Below the pieces are notes generated by a model. That model was not told the DNA's origin and searched no databases. It saw only the letters and a list, made by a program, of their open reading frames with translations. A stretch of DNA of 48,985 bases, taken from contig CALVAK010000016.1 of the NCBI GenBank assembly GCA_944325525.1, positions 1-48,985 on the forward strand, read 5' to 3'. A program made the translations under genes and the position numbers. Source of the DNA: Candidatus Gastranaerophilales bacterium (GTDB lineage: Bacteria > Cyanobacteriota > Vampirovibrionia > Gastranaerophilales > Gastranaerophilaceae). This document shows positions 35,071-43,723 of the stretch, piece after piece. Numbering within the stretch: position 1 is the first letter of the stretch; the number at the start of each line of letters is the position of its first letter.

Positions 35071-35751
35071 ATGTTGAGAAAAATCGTAATACTTAACATT
35101 TTAATAACACAAATGTTTGTTACAGGATTTTGTTTTTCAGAAAAAGATCTTAGTGCAATAGAAATGTCAAAATACGGCAAAGTATATATGACTGATGATT
35201 TTGGTACACGGTTAAGAAGATTAGAAACAGATTTTTTCGGGATGACACAATCCGGAGATATAGAAACAAGAATTAATAAGCTTAATCAAATAGCCGGAAG
35301 TTCAAATGTAAGTGCAATTGTTCCTCCGCTATATCCCTCAAAAAAGAGAAGTGCCATAGGCAGATTTTTTGATAATATAACTTCTTCAATATATGATCCG
35401 GGTGTTGTAACCGGTTATACTCCACCTCTATATTCAACAGGGTATACAACAAACAGATACTCTAATTATTATAATCCAATGAATAATCATAATTTTTATC
35501 CTTATAATAAAGTCTATGGATTTAACAGACCGTACAGACACCCTCATATACGAAATCGAAACTATAACAAATTTTATAAAGGTGTCTCAAGATTATTACC
35601 GCATAATAATTTAAGAAACAATATAATAAATGTAAACAGGCCCGGAAGTTATGGATATAATAACTACTACAGACATCCCTATAACATACTTCCGACTAAC
35701 TCTGTTACAAATGTTGCAACAGGTTCTACCGTAAGAATATTACGGGACTGA
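35071..35751 (+). CDS. Exported Asn/Tyr/Pro-rich protein with RLxRLE repeat
   Basis: A 226-residue protein with a signal peptide (about 1-22). Residues 28-58 carry one copy of the repeat seen three times in the 19668-20546 lipoprotein (Y-x-T-D-D-x-x-x-R-L-R-R-L-E-T-D-F-F-G). It continues S-G-D-I-E-T-R-I-N-K-L, again matching that protein. The rest is low-complexity, rich in Asn, Tyr, Arg and Pro, and likely unstructured or surface-binding. AGGAG precedes ATG 35071. Confidence 0.78.
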   Translation: MLRKIVILNILITQMFVTGFCFSEKDLSAIEMSKYGKVYMTDDFGTRLRRLETDFFGMTQSGDIETRINKLNQIAGSSNVSAIVPPLYPSKKRSAIGRFFDNITSSIYDPGVVTGYTPPLYSTGYTTNRYSNYYNPMNNHNFYPYNKVYGFNRPYRHPHIRNRNYNKFYKGVSRLLPHNNLRNNIINVNRPGSYGYNNYYRHPYNILPTNSVTNVATGSTVRILRD

Positions 35752-35762
35752 TTTCATATAAT

Positions 35763-35796
35763 AAAAAGAACCCTAAAAAGGGTTCTTTTTCGTTTT
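35763..35796 (+). terminator. Bidirectional terminator
   Basis: The 12-bp stem AAAAAGAACCCT / AGGGTTCTTTTT with an AAAA loop lies between the exported protein and the converging rpsF-ssb-rpsR operon. A second T run follows. Confidence 0.92.
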
Positions 35797-35808
35797 TTTA
35801 AATAAAAT

Positions 35809-36042
35809 TTATGACTCAAATACATAACAAAGAAGAGAAGTTTCTCTTGCTTTTTTTACAGCCTTTGCAAGCTTTCTCTGATGTTCAGCACAAGTACCTG
35901 TAATTCTTCTAGGAAGAATTTTTCCAGCTTCTGTTAAGTACTTTCTTAATTTTTGTGCATCTTTATAGTCAATATTTTCTACTTTATCAGCACAAAAACT
36001 GCAGTTTTTACGTTTTTTCTTGTCTAATTGTTCTTTTGCCAT
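35809..36042 (-). CDS. rpsR: Small-subunit ribosomal protein bS18
   Basis: A 77-residue ribosomal protein of the 30S platform. The conserved core is [26 protein letters not shown]. It is the zinc-binding form, with C-S-F-C near 14-17 and C-A-E-H later. AGAGGAA precedes ATG 36042. It is last in rpsF-ssb-rpsR; rplI, often next, is absent. Confidence 0.97.
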   Translation of the reverse strand: MAKEQLDKKKRKNCSFCADKVENIDYKDAQKLRKYLTEAGKILPRRITGTCAEHQRKLAKAVKKARETSLLCYVFES

Positions 36043-36068
36043 TATATTTTCCTCTATTTTCTATTAAT

Positions 36069-36464
36069 CTAAAACGGAATTTCTTCTTCACCTATTAATA
36101 CATCATTCATTTCAACTTCGGAAAATTTAACTACATCTTCCGAAGAATTAGAAGAAGCACTTACCTGACTTCCGGATATTTTTTCAAAAGCAGAAAGATC
36201 TATTTCCATAACTTTTTTTTCAGCACCGGTTTCTGTTTGAAAAGTTGAAATTTGAAGCCTTCCTTCAACAACGACTTTATCTCCCTTAACAATTGAATTT
36301 TCGACAGTTTCAGCAAGATTTCCCCTTGCAACAATTCGAACCAGAGACTCTTCTTTTTCATCAATATTTAATGTAAAAGAAGTAACAGGAATATTATTTC
36401 CCGTAAATCTTTTTTCGGGATTCCTGTATACTGTACCTGAAATTACTGCTTTTGCAATTGACAT
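36069..36464 (-). CDS. ssb: Single-stranded DNA-binding protein
   Basis: Replication and repair SSB of 131 residues. An OB fold (about 1-100) starts with A-V-I-S-G-T-V-Y-R-N-P-E-K-R-F-T and is followed by a short Ser-rich linker and the acidic tip E-E-E-I-P-F that recruits partner proteins. The OB fold is a little shorter than in E. coli. GGAG precedes ATG 36464. It sits between rpsF and rpsR as in many bacteria. Confidence 0.95.
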   Translation of the reverse strand: MSIAKAVISGTVYRNPEKRFTGNNIPVTSFTLNIDEKEESLVRIVARGNLAETVENSIVKGDKVVVEGRLQISTFQTETGAEKKVMEIDLSAFEKISGSQVSASSNSSEDVVKFSEVEMNDVLIGEEEIPF

Positions 36465-36475
36465 TGTTTTCTCCG

Positions 36476-36772
36476 TTATGCTTTAACTTCTGAAACTTCA
36501 AGAAGCATTGTTCTAATGATATCTTCGTTTAATCGTAATTGTCTTTTAAACTTTTCTACCTGAGCCGGCTCCATTTCAAATGTTTGAACTGCAAAATATC
36601 CGTCTCTGTAATCTTTAATATCGTAAGAAAGTTTTTTACGTCCCATTTTATCAACAGATGTAACTTTTCCTTCTAAAGCAACAATATTTTCTTCAATTTT
36701 TGATACAATTTTATCATATTCTTCTGAATCAATGTTTGGCTTGATTATTGATAGTAATTCGTATGTTCTCAA
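36476..36772 (-). CDS. rpsF: Small-subunit ribosomal protein bS6
   Basis: Ribosomal protein binding bS18 on the 30S platform, 98 residues. It opens M-R-T-Y-E-L-L-S-I-I-K-P and has the conserved G-R-K-K-L-S-Y-D-I-K-D-Y-R-D-G-Y-F near 48-64. I place the start at TTG 36772. It is preceded by AAGGAG at the right distance and gives the universal MR-x-YEL beginning; the frame stays open to 36811, which would add 13 foreign residues. Confidence 0.93.
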   Translation of the reverse strand: MRTYELLSIIKPNIDSEEYDKIVSKIEENIVALEGKVTSVDKMGRKKLSYDIKDYRDGYFAVQTFEMEPAQVEKFKRQLRLNEDIIRTMLLEVSEVKA

Positions 36773-36871
36773 TTTAATTCTCCTTGACTTATATATTAAT
36801 TCAACAAACATATTAACATGAACATTTTTAAATACAAATAGTTATGACATTTTTATGTTAAAATTTGCAAT

Positions 36872-37903
36872 ATGAACAAATTTATTCTTGTCGGAAAAAA
36901 TATAGAAGAAATAGAAAAATTTATGGTTGATAATAATCAATCAAAGTATAGAGCCAGACAAATTTTTAACTGGCTGTATCTTAAATCCGCAGATTCTTAT
37001 GATAAAATGACGGATCTTCCAGTTTCCACAAGAGAGTTGCTGAAAGAAAAAACGTTAATCAATTCAATATTTATAAAAGACAAACAAATAAGCAAAGACG
37101 GAACAATCAAATTTTTATTTGAGTTAAGTGACGGAAATTATGCGGAAGCAGTGTTAATGAGGTTTGATAACCGTGCAAATCTGACAGCTTGTATTAGTAC
37201 GCAGGTAGGCTGTCCTATGGGCTGTTTATTTTGTGCAACAGCAAAATTAGGATTTGTAAGAAATTTAAATACGGAAGAAATTATCCAGCAAATATTTTTA
37301 ATTCAGTCAGATACAGGATTAAAAGTAACGAATATAGTATATATGGGACAAGGAGAACCTTTGTTAAATTTTGACAATTTAATGTCTTCCATAAAAATAT
37401 TCAGAGAATGTTTCCAGATAGGAGCAAGAAGAATTACCGTTTCTACATGCGGAATTATCCCTGGCATAGAGAAACTTGCAGAATTAAATTTTCAGTCAAC
37501 ACTGGCTATATCACTTCACGCAGCAGATAATGAAAAAAGAAAACAAATAATGCCTGTTTCGAAAAAATACAGTTTTGACAATCTAATTGAAACATTAAAA
37601 AAATATACAAATATGACCTCAAGACGGGTGACAATTGAATATGTATTGATGAAAGACATAAATGACTCAACGCAAGATGCAAAAAATCTTGCCTATGCTA
37701 TAGCTAAATTAAAATGCAACGTAAACTTGATAATATATAATCAAAATGAAAAAAGTGACTACAAAAAACCCTTAAGAGAAAATGTTTTAAAATTTAAATA
37801 TATTTTAGAGGCTTCAGGGAAAAAAGTAACAATAAGACTTGAAAGAGGAAGCGATATTGATGCGGCCTGCGGACAACTGAGTGCAAAGATGAAAAATGTG
37901 TAA
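36872..37903 (+). CDS. rlmN: Dual-specificity rRNA/tRNA methyltransferase RlmN
   Basis: Radical-SAM enzyme that methylates C2 of A2503 in 23S rRNA and A37 in some tRNAs. The 343-residue protein has the N-terminal helical domain, the 4Fe-4S motif C-P-M-G-C-L-F-C near 110, Y-M-G-Q-G-E-P-L-L-N near 150 and the two reactive cysteines (the second in A-A-C-G-Q near the C-terminus). No Shine-Dalgarno is present; TAAAAT ends seven bases before the ATG, so the mRNA may be leaderless. It is divergent from rpsF. Confidence 0.96.
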   Translation: MNKFILVGKNIEEIEKFMVDNNQSKYRARQIFNWLYLKSADSYDKMTDLPVSTRELLKEKTLINSIFIKDKQISKDGTIKFLFELSDGNYAEAVLMRFDNRANLTACISTQVGCPMGCLFCATAKLGFVRNLNTEEIIQQIFLIQSDTGLKVTNIVYMGQGEPLLNFDNLMSSIKIFRECFQIGARRITVSTCGIIPGIEKLAELNFQSTLAISLHAADNEKRKQIMPVSKKYSFDNLIETLKKYTNMTSRRVTIEYVLMKDINDSTQDAKNLAYAIAKLKCNVNLIIYNQNEKSDYKKPLRENVLKFKYILEASGKKVTIRLERGSDIDAACGQLSAKMKNV

Positions 37904-37939
37904 TTTCTAGTTTTGTTAAGCAATCAAATTATAAATCAC

Positions 37940-37968
37940 TTGTCAAGTTTTGTTTTTATGGTTAAAAT
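37940..37968 (+). promoter_or_regulatory. Promoter of the 38154-rimM-trmD operon
   Basis: TTGTCA (37940-37945) and TAAAAT (37963-37968) are spaced by 17 bases. This predicts a leader of about 180 bases before the ATG at 38154, long enough for regulation. Confidence 0.6.
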
Positions 37969-38153
37969 TATAGTAGAAAGTTTACAAGTTTTTTTATTTT
38001 TACAATAAATCTTGGAACTTATTTTATAATCATAAACACAGGTAGAGATAATTATTCTAATCAACATGAATTTTGTAATTAAGAAAATTAGCAAATTTCC
38101 GGTCTGTCAGGAGAGAGATAGCATTTTTGCTTTTTAGAAAAAGGGGCATATAG

Positions 38154-38963
38154 ATGTACGTAAATAAGTGTATAAAATGCGGTGCAGAATTTGAAACAAA
38201 AAATCCAAAAAGGGTAATTTGTCCGAATTGTTTATACTCGGATAAAAAATATACAGAAGAACTTTCTCAGGAAGCTGCGAATATGACATCTCAAGATACT
38301 TCACAGCACAGAAATTCATATTCTTCACCTTCTGAGCCCGAACAAAGACATGAATCAAGACCGAGAAATTATGAACGTTCAGAAAAAACAAATGATCGCA
38401 GCCAGTACAACAGAAGCCCGAGAAGCAATCAACAAGGTGGATTTCAAAGACCATATAACAAATATAACAATTCACAAAGAAGACCTTCTTTTAACAGAGG
38501 AGGAAACTTTCAAAAGCAAAGACGTCCTAAAGGAAAGCCACAAAGACCTAAACAACTGCTTGTAAGTAAAGAGCAAATAGAACAAATTGAAATATTATAC
38601 AAAAAAGCATTGCCTCTTCCAAATCCTGATATTCACGAAATAATAGGACAGGCTATTGGATTAGAGCCAAGAAAAGTATTCTTTGGCATAAATCTTGTAA
38701 GACAGAAATTAATGCTGCCGAAGCTTCCTTTCCCGAAAAGAAAGCTTGCTGTATCTCCGGATCAATTGTATGCAATAAAAAATTTATATGAACCTTTATT
38801 GCCTTTACCTCCGATAGGCTGTCATAAAATAATAGCTGCTCAATTAAGAATGGATGAGTGGCGTGTACATGTCGGAATAGGTCTAATAAGAAAGCAAATG
38901 GGACTCGATCGCTGGAATCAAGACAGAGAAGATGCACCTGCCGAATATAAAAAGAACAAATAA
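38154..38963 (+). CDS. Zinc-ribbon protein with tandem C-terminal repeats, putative RNA-binding
   Basis: A 269-residue protein in three parts. Residues 1-30 form a zinc ribbon (C6-x2-C9, C23-x2-C26). Residues about 45-133 form a basic Arg/Asn/Gln/Gly-rich disordered linker. Residues 136-188 and 199-251 are two copies of a homologous unit: V-S-x-x-Q-[IL]-x-x-I-x-x-L-Y, then L-P-L-P and H-x-I-I, ending V-G-I-G/N-L-[VI]-R-x-[KQ]. The unit looks like a three-helix, homeodomain-like fold. I do not know the family by name. RG/N-rich linker, zinc ribbon and place in front of rimM-trmD suggest an RNA or ribosome role. AAGGGG precedes ATG 38154. Confidence 0.78.
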   Translation: MYVNKCIKCGAEFETKNPKRVICPNCLYSDKKYTEELSQEAANMTSQDTSQHRNSYSSPSEPEQRHESRPRNYERSEKTNDRSQYNRSPRSNQQGGFQRPYNKYNNSQRRPSFNRGGNFQKQRRPKGKPQRPKQLLVSKEQIEQIEILYKKALPLPNPDIHEIIGQAIGLEPRKVFFGINLVRQKLMLPKLPFPKRKLAVSPDQLYAIKNLYEPLLPLPPIGCHKIIAAQLRMDEWRVHVGIGLIRKQMGLDRWNQDREDAPAEYKKNK

Positions 38964-38965
38964 AA

Positions 38966-39481
38966 ATGACTGACAGTTTAATTTCTATAGCAAAAATTCT
39001 TAATTTTCACGGCATTAGAGGAGAAGCAAAGTTAGGATTTTCTAAGGGTCGTGAAAAGCAAATTGAAAATTTAAAAAGAGTTTATGTGCTTAAGGATAAA
39101 AATTATAAAGAATTAAATGTTTCTTCCGTCAGATTTCATAAACATTTTGCTATTGTAAAATTTAAAGAATTCCAAACAGTTAACGATGTAGAAGAGTATA
39201 AAGGTTGTGATATTTTTCTTGAAAAAACAAAAGTCGAAGAAACTCTTGATAATGATGAATATTTAATTAGTGACTTAATTGGTTTGGATGTCTTTGATGA
39301 AGATGGCTGCTGCATTGGCAAAGTATCGGCAATAGGTGAAAATCTTGCCAATAATCTTCTTTCAGTTTGTGATGCTAACGGTAAAGAGCATCTTGTTCCT
39401 TTTGTAAAAGAATTGGTTCCTGTTGTTGATTTAAAAGGCAATAAAGTTGTTGTTAATAATATAGAAGGTCTGATAAATTGA
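38966..39481 (+). CDS. rimM: 16S rRNA processing protein RimM
   Basis: 30S maturation factor binding uS19 and the head of 16S rRNA, 171 residues. The N-terminal domain has the I-x-x-x-H-G-I-R-G-E sequence near 12-21. The C-terminal PRC-barrel has L-I-G-L-D-V-F-D-E near 105 and the V-P-F-V-K-E-L-V-P-V-V-D motif near 145. It starts three bases after the zinc-ribbon gene and overlaps trmD by four bases. Confidence 0.95.
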   Translation: MTDSLISIAKILNFHGIRGEAKLGFSKGREKQIENLKRVYVLKDKNYKELNVSSVRFHKHFAIVKFKEFQTVNDVEEYKGCDIFLEKTKVEETLDNDEYLISDLIGLDVFDEDGCCIGKVSAIGENLANNLLSVCDANGKEHLVPFVKELVPVVDLKGNKVVVNNIEGLIN

Positions 39482-40215
39482 GATTTGATGTACTAACATT
39501 ATTTCCGGATACCATCAGGCAATTATGCGACTTTAGCATAATAAAACGGGCTTGCAATGAAAAATATATAGAAATCAATACAGTAAATCCGAGAGATTTT
39601 TCTAAAGATAAACATAAAAAAGTTGATGACACTCCATACGGCGGAGGGGCAGGAATGCTTTTATCATGCCAGCCGTATCTGGATGCATTAAAAAGTGTTG
39701 AAAAATTTGATAATTCAAGAACTATAATAATGTCACCGCAAGGAAAAACATTCAACCAGCAGATGGCAAAAGAATTTTCAAAAAGCAGTCAAATAATTAT
39801 AATATGCGGACACTATGAAGGTTTTGATGAAAGGATTATTGAAAAATCAGAAGCTGAAGAAATTTCAATAGGAGATTTTGTTCTAACAGGCGGAGAAATT
39901 CCTGCTTTATGTATAATTGATAGTGTTACAAGACTTTTAAACGGAGTTCTGGGTGATGATACTTCTAAAGAAAATGACTCACACTATGACGGATTACTTG
40001 AACATCCACACTATACAAAGCCAAGAAATTATGAAGGATTAGAAGTTCCGGAAATTCTTCTATCGGGCGACCATGAAAAAATTAAAGAATGGCGAAGACT
40101 CGAACAATTTCTTGTTACCAGAAAGAAACGACCGGATTTATTTGAAAAATTTATGAATTCAGAATTATCAAAATATGATAAAAAAATAATAGAAAAAAAT
40201 TTAAGATTGTTTTAA
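39478..40215 (+). CDS. trmD: tRNA (guanine-N1)-methyltransferase TrmD
   Basis: SPOUT methyltransferase making m1G37 in tRNAs, 245 residues. Characteristic stretches are M-R-F-D-V-L-T-L-F-P, D-D-x-P-Y-G-G-G-A-G-M-L near 52-63, G-H-Y-E-G-F-D-E-R near 113 and the knotted S-I-G-D-F-V-L-T-G-G-E near 133. The start is TTG 39478 in a TTGA overlap with rimM, preceded by AAGGT. rplS, the usual neighbour, is missing. Confidence 0.96.
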   Translation: MRFDVLTLFPDTIRQLCDFSIIKRACNEKYIEINTVNPRDFSKDKHKKVDDTPYGGGAGMLLSCQPYLDALKSVEKFDNSRTIIMSPQGKTFNQQMAKEFSKSSQIIIICGHYEGFDERIIEKSEAEEISIGDFVLTGGEIPALCIIDSVTRLLNGVLGDDTSKENDSHYDGLLEHPHYTKPRNYEGLEVPEILLSGDHEKIKEWRRLEQFLVTRKKRPDLFEKFMNSELSKYDKKIIEKNLRLF

Positions 40216-40247
40216 ACTTATGATGTAGCATAAAACAAGGTAAAAAA

Positions 40248-41261
40248 ATGAGAGCTGCGGTTCTTGAAAATGAAAAATTTATCATAAAAGAAATAGAAAA
40301 GCCTATTCTCAAAAATAATCAGCAAGGAGCAATAGTAAAAGTAATAGGCTGCGGTCTGTGCGGATCAGACATTGTAAAAATAAGAGACGGAAAAGCAAAA
40401 AACGGTGATGTCTTAGGTCACGAAGTCGTCGGAAACATTGTTGAAATAAATACAAATACAAAATTCAATGTAGGTGATAAAATTGTTTTAGGTCATCATA
40501 TTCCTTGTTTTAACTGTCTTTATTGCTGGAATGAAAATTATTCCATGTGCAGACATTTTAAATCAACTAACATTTTACCGGGCGGATTTAGTGAATACAT
40601 TTATGTATCTGAAGAACATCTTGAAAATACAGTATTCAATGTAAACTTAAACCTGCCGGATACAGAAGCCGCATTCATGGAGCCGCTTGCCTGCTGTATT
40701 AGAGCCGTAAAAAGAGCTGATGTTAAACCGGAATCAAAAAATTTGATTATCGGACTGGGAACTATCGGTATTCTTATGGGTGAAGCCTTAACTGCTTTCG
40801 GACACAAAGCTGCAGGATGCGATTTAAAATCTAAAAGGGTGGAATTAGCTAAAAAATATGGTTTTGACGAAACTTTTGTTACACAGAACAACGAAGAAGA
40901 AGCACTTAAAACAATGAAAATATATGCTCCGTACGGATTTGATAATGTTTTTCTGACTGCCGGAGCTTCTAAAACAATAGACTTTGCACTTAAGTCGGTA
41001 CGTGATGGTGGTAAAATAATTGTTTTTTCCAGTGTTAAAGATAATAACGGTTTCTCTGATAATCAAATTTATTACAGAGAATTAACTGTAATGGGAAGTT
41101 ATTCGCCTTCACCTATGGATCTTGAAGATTCTATTAACCTGATAGAAAAAGGAAGCGTAAAGGTTTCCGAACTTTCAACAATATATAATTTAAGTGAGAT
41201 AAATCAGGCAATAGAAGATACACTTACAAATAGAATAATGAAAGCATTTATAAAAATATGA
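40248..41261 (+). CDS. Zinc-dependent alcohol/polyol dehydrogenase (MDR family)
   Basis: A 337-residue medium-chain dehydrogenase. The catalytic zinc site is C-G-L-C-G-S-D near 33-39, G-H-E near 57 and a distal M-E-P. The structural zinc cysteines are C-F-N-C-L-Y-C-x7-C near 85-99. The nucleotide loop is G-L-G-T-I-G near 164. AAGG lies before ATG 40248. It is followed by a paralogue overlapping by four bases. The substrate cannot be told from the sequence; sorbitol or threonine-type polyols are possible. Confidence 0.88.
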   Translation: MRAAVLENEKFIIKEIEKPILKNNQQGAIVKVIGCGLCGSDIVKIRDGKAKNGDVLGHEVVGNIVEINTNTKFNVGDKIVLGHHIPCFNCLYCWNENYSMCRHFKSTNILPGGFSEYIYVSEEHLENTVFNVNLNLPDTEAAFMEPLACCIRAVKRADVKPESKNLIIGLGTIGILMGEALTAFGHKAAGCDLKSKRVELAKKYGFDETFVTQNNEEEALKTMKIYAPYGFDNVFLTAGASKTIDFALKSVRDGGKIIVFSSVKDNNGFSDNQIYYRELTVMGSYSPSPMDLEDSINLIEKGSVKVSELSTIYNLSEINQAIEDTLTNRIMKAFIKI

Positions 41262-42295
41262 AGATGAAAGCTATACAATTTTATTCTCCCTTAAACATTG
41301 CATACGAAGATGTAGATATTAAAGATCCGAAAGAAGGAGAAGTTCAAATAAAGATTAAAGCCGCTTTAACCTGCGGAACAGATGTTAAAACATACAAAAG
41401 AGGACACCCCGTTTTAATAAAGAAAGTACCATCCGGGTTTGGACATGAATTTTCAGGAATAATTACGAAAGTAGGGAAAAACGTTGTAGGCTTTAATGAA
41501 GGAGATAGAGTCGTTGCAGCAAACTCGGCTCCCTGCGGAGAATGTTTTTTTTGTAAAAGAAAAGAATATAACCTCTGTGAAAAACTTGAGTTCTTAAACG
41601 GAGCTTATGCAGAATATATAAATGTACCAAAAGCAATAGTAAAGAGAAATCTATTACATATACCCGATAATTTAAGTTTTGAAAAAGCAGCATTTGCAGA
41701 ACCTCTTGCAAATGTTGTACATGGAATAGAAAGGACAGGCATATCAAAAGGACAGACGGTAGGTGTAGTCGGCATCGGACCTATCGGACTTATGTTTGTC
41801 AAACTGGCAAAATTAAAAGGTGCAAGAGTTATAGCAGCAGGACGAAACCCTTTAAAACTTCAACTGGCAAAAGAATTCGCCGGAGCTGACGAAATAATAG
41901 ACCTAAAAAAATATAAAAATCCGGAAAAAATATTTATAGATTTTTCAGAAGGTAAAAAAGGGCTTGATGTTGCGATTGAATGCGTTGGATTACCTGAAAT
42001 TTGGGAAAGAATGTTCACTTTCGTAAGAAGAGGAGGAACAGTCCACTTATTTGGCGGATGTGAATCTGGCACATCAATATCCATAGATACAAAAAGACTT
42101 CACTATGATGAAATAAAAGTACTTAGCATTTTTCATCATACTCCGCTATATTTCAGAGAAGCATTAAATTTAATTGCTGAAAATAAAGTTCCTGTTGAAA
42201 AATTAATATCAGAAACTGTTCCTCTTGATCGAACAGAAGAAGCTTTGATTAAGCATATGAACGGAAGAGCCATAAAAATTTTAATCAAGCCTTAA
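41258..42295 (+). CDS. Second zinc-dependent dehydrogenase (MDR family)
   Basis: A 345-residue paralogue of the preceding enzyme. The catalytic zinc site is C-G-T-D near 37 and G-H-E-F near 62. Structural zinc cysteines are C-G-E-C-F-F-C-x7-C near 90-104. The nucleotide loop is G-I-G-P-I-G near 170. The start overlaps the first gene by four bases (ATGA); an ATG two codons later is also possible. The pair likely acts on related sugar alcohols or on successive steps. The two are clearly divergent in sequence, so the duplication is not recent. Confidence 0.88.
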   Translation: MKMKAIQFYSPLNIAYEDVDIKDPKEGEVQIKIKAALTCGTDVKTYKRGHPVLIKKVPSGFGHEFSGIITKVGKNVVGFNEGDRVVAANSAPCGECFFCKRKEYNLCEKLEFLNGAYAEYINVPKAIVKRNLLHIPDNLSFEKAAFAEPLANVVHGIERTGISKGQTVGVVGIGPIGLMFVKLAKLKGARVIAAGRNPLKLQLAKEFAGADEIIDLKKYKNPEKIFIDFSEGKKGLDVAIECVGLPEIWERMFTFVRRGGTVHLFGGCESGTSISIDTKRLHYDEIKVLSIFHHTPLYFREALNLIAENKVPVEKLISETVPLDRTEEALIKHMNGRAIKILIKP

Positions 42296-42314
42296 AATAA
42301 ATACTATCTTCCTA

Positions 42315-42344
42315 TTGCGAAATAGAATTCTGTTTAACTATAAA
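42315..42344 (+). promoter_or_regulatory. Promoter of the nucleotidyltransferase-like gene
   Basis: TTGCGA (42315-42320) and TATAAA (42339-42344) are 18 bases apart, about 38 bases before the ATG. The -35 sits in TTCCTATTGCGA, which recurs as TTCCTATTGCAA at 48509-48520 before the repeat-unit ORF. Confidence 0.45.
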
Positions 42345-42381
42345 GAAGCAAGATTTTTTTTTGTCGGTTTTTTTAGCATAT

Positions 42382-43542
42382 ATGAAAATAAGTATATATA
42401 ATATAAATTCTGTAAACTTTAATGGTAATTTCACAAATAATAGTTCTACAAGCAGTAAAAGCGAACAACAAAAAGACATTACAAATGTTTGCTATAAACC
42501 TGTTTCCCTCTATAGACCAATCGATTTAAAAAGATTTTGGGACGATATAAAGTATGAAAATGCAGAAAGAGAAGATTTCAATCCTGAGAGAGGAAAATAT
42601 ATAACACAAAATACACAAGCAATAAGAAAACTTAATGTGATAGATAATTTATCATTTAACCAGAAAAAAAATTTTATAGAATTGTTTTGTCAAGAAACAG
42701 GATTTCCTGATTTAGAAAAAATAAAACAAAAAGCAGAAAATGAATTTGAGAAAGCTATTCGTTATTTAGCAAAAAGAGACAATTTTGATATTAAATTTAT
42801 AGGCTATGACAGAAATTCTTCCCTGGGAAAATGCACTGCTCTTCCAGGTAGTGATTGCGATGCACTATTTATAATAATAGATTCTAAAGAAAATAAAGAA
42901 AACTGGTACCCGGGTGCTGTAAGATGGGAACTAAAAGACTTGATAAATCAAAGATTATTATCTACACATGCTTCAAGTTTGCCAGAAGTTTTATCTGATT
43001 CATATATAAAAAACGGTCTCAATCTTGCCGATGAAGCATTTAAAAAAGCTGATTTTTCTTATGAGGACTTAAAAAGGTTTGAGAAAAATTTAGAAGATAA
43101 TACTAATGATTTTATTAAATCAGCAGAATTTAATATTAAACTTGCAAGCTTCATACCAAAAGACATTGATAAAAGAACTCAATATTATAAAACTGCAATG
43201 TTTGTTGAACTATTTCGTGACGGTATAATTAATGAAAATAATTTTTCAGATAATTTCATTGAAAGACTTAAAAAATCACCTCTTTACAGATATAGTAACA
43301 TTATGAAACAAAGAGGATTAAGTACTAAACTGAAAGAAAAACACAAAAAAAGAATGCAAATGATAAAAAATTTTAATTCAATGAGTATTGAAGAACAATT
43401 CAGTATTGTTAAAGATATGATTTATTTTTCATTTAATCTTAAAGATATTACACATAAAGAATATTTTGAAAATGTTGGCATGAACGGCAAAAACGAGATG
43501 GGAAATATAGAAAAAATGTATTCTCTTATTTTAAATGGATAA
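42382..43542 (+). CDS. Putative nucleotidyltransferase-fold protein with Asn-rich leader
   Basis: A 386-residue protein. It begins M-K-I-S-I-Y-N-I-N-S-V-N-F-N-G-N, an Asn-rich leader, and then a 40-residue Ser/Lys linker. Residues about 139-165 resemble the polymerase-beta-type nucleotidyltransferase motif: G-x4-S-S-L-G-K-x5-G-S-D-x-D followed by hydrophobics, with D158 and D160 as likely metal ligands. The C-terminal half (about 190-386) is helical and unassigned. ATG 42382 has no Shine-Dalgarno; the frame stays open to TTG 42361. Context is accessory. An AMP- or NMP-transferring effector or toxin is a reasonable guess, no more. Confidence 0.62.
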   Translation: MKISIYNINSVNFNGNFTNNSSTSSKSEQQKDITNVCYKPVSLYRPIDLKRFWDDIKYENAEREDFNPERGKYITQNTQAIRKLNVIDNLSFNQKKNFIELFCQETGFPDLEKIKQKAENEFEKAIRYLAKRDNFDIKFIGYDRNSSLGKCTALPGSDCDALFIIIDSKENKENWYPGAVRWELKDLINQRLLSTHASSLPEVLSDSYIKNGLNLADEAFKKADFSYEDLKRFEKNLEDNTNDFIKSAEFNIKLASFIPKDIDKRTQYYKTAMFVELFRDGIINENNFSDNFIERLKKSPLYRYSNIMKQRGLSTKLKEKHKKRMQMIKNFNSMSIEEQFSIVKDMIYFSFNLKDITHKEYFENVGMNGKNEMGNIEKMYSLILNG

Positions 43543-43723
43543 TTTATTAACGGATTCAAGTAAAAACATAATTAAAACAACATTCTTTTAACACGTATGA
43601 GTAAAATAAAATCAGCTTAATTATAAATATATTAATTTTTGTAAATATTTGGCTTTATGATAACAAGCAAAAATATTTAGATACATTATACTATACACAA
43701 AGTATTACTAAATGGAGTTTATT

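Noticed and set aside
38134..38937. Three frames overlapping the zinc-ribbon repeat protein
   Set aside because: They are out-of-frame or opposite-strand readings of the same gene; only the 38154 frame has a Shine-Dalgarno and domain structure.
38154..38963. DEAD-box or cold-shock RNA-binding protein
   Set aside because: The RG/N-rich linker recalls such proteins, but no helicase or cold-shock motif is present.
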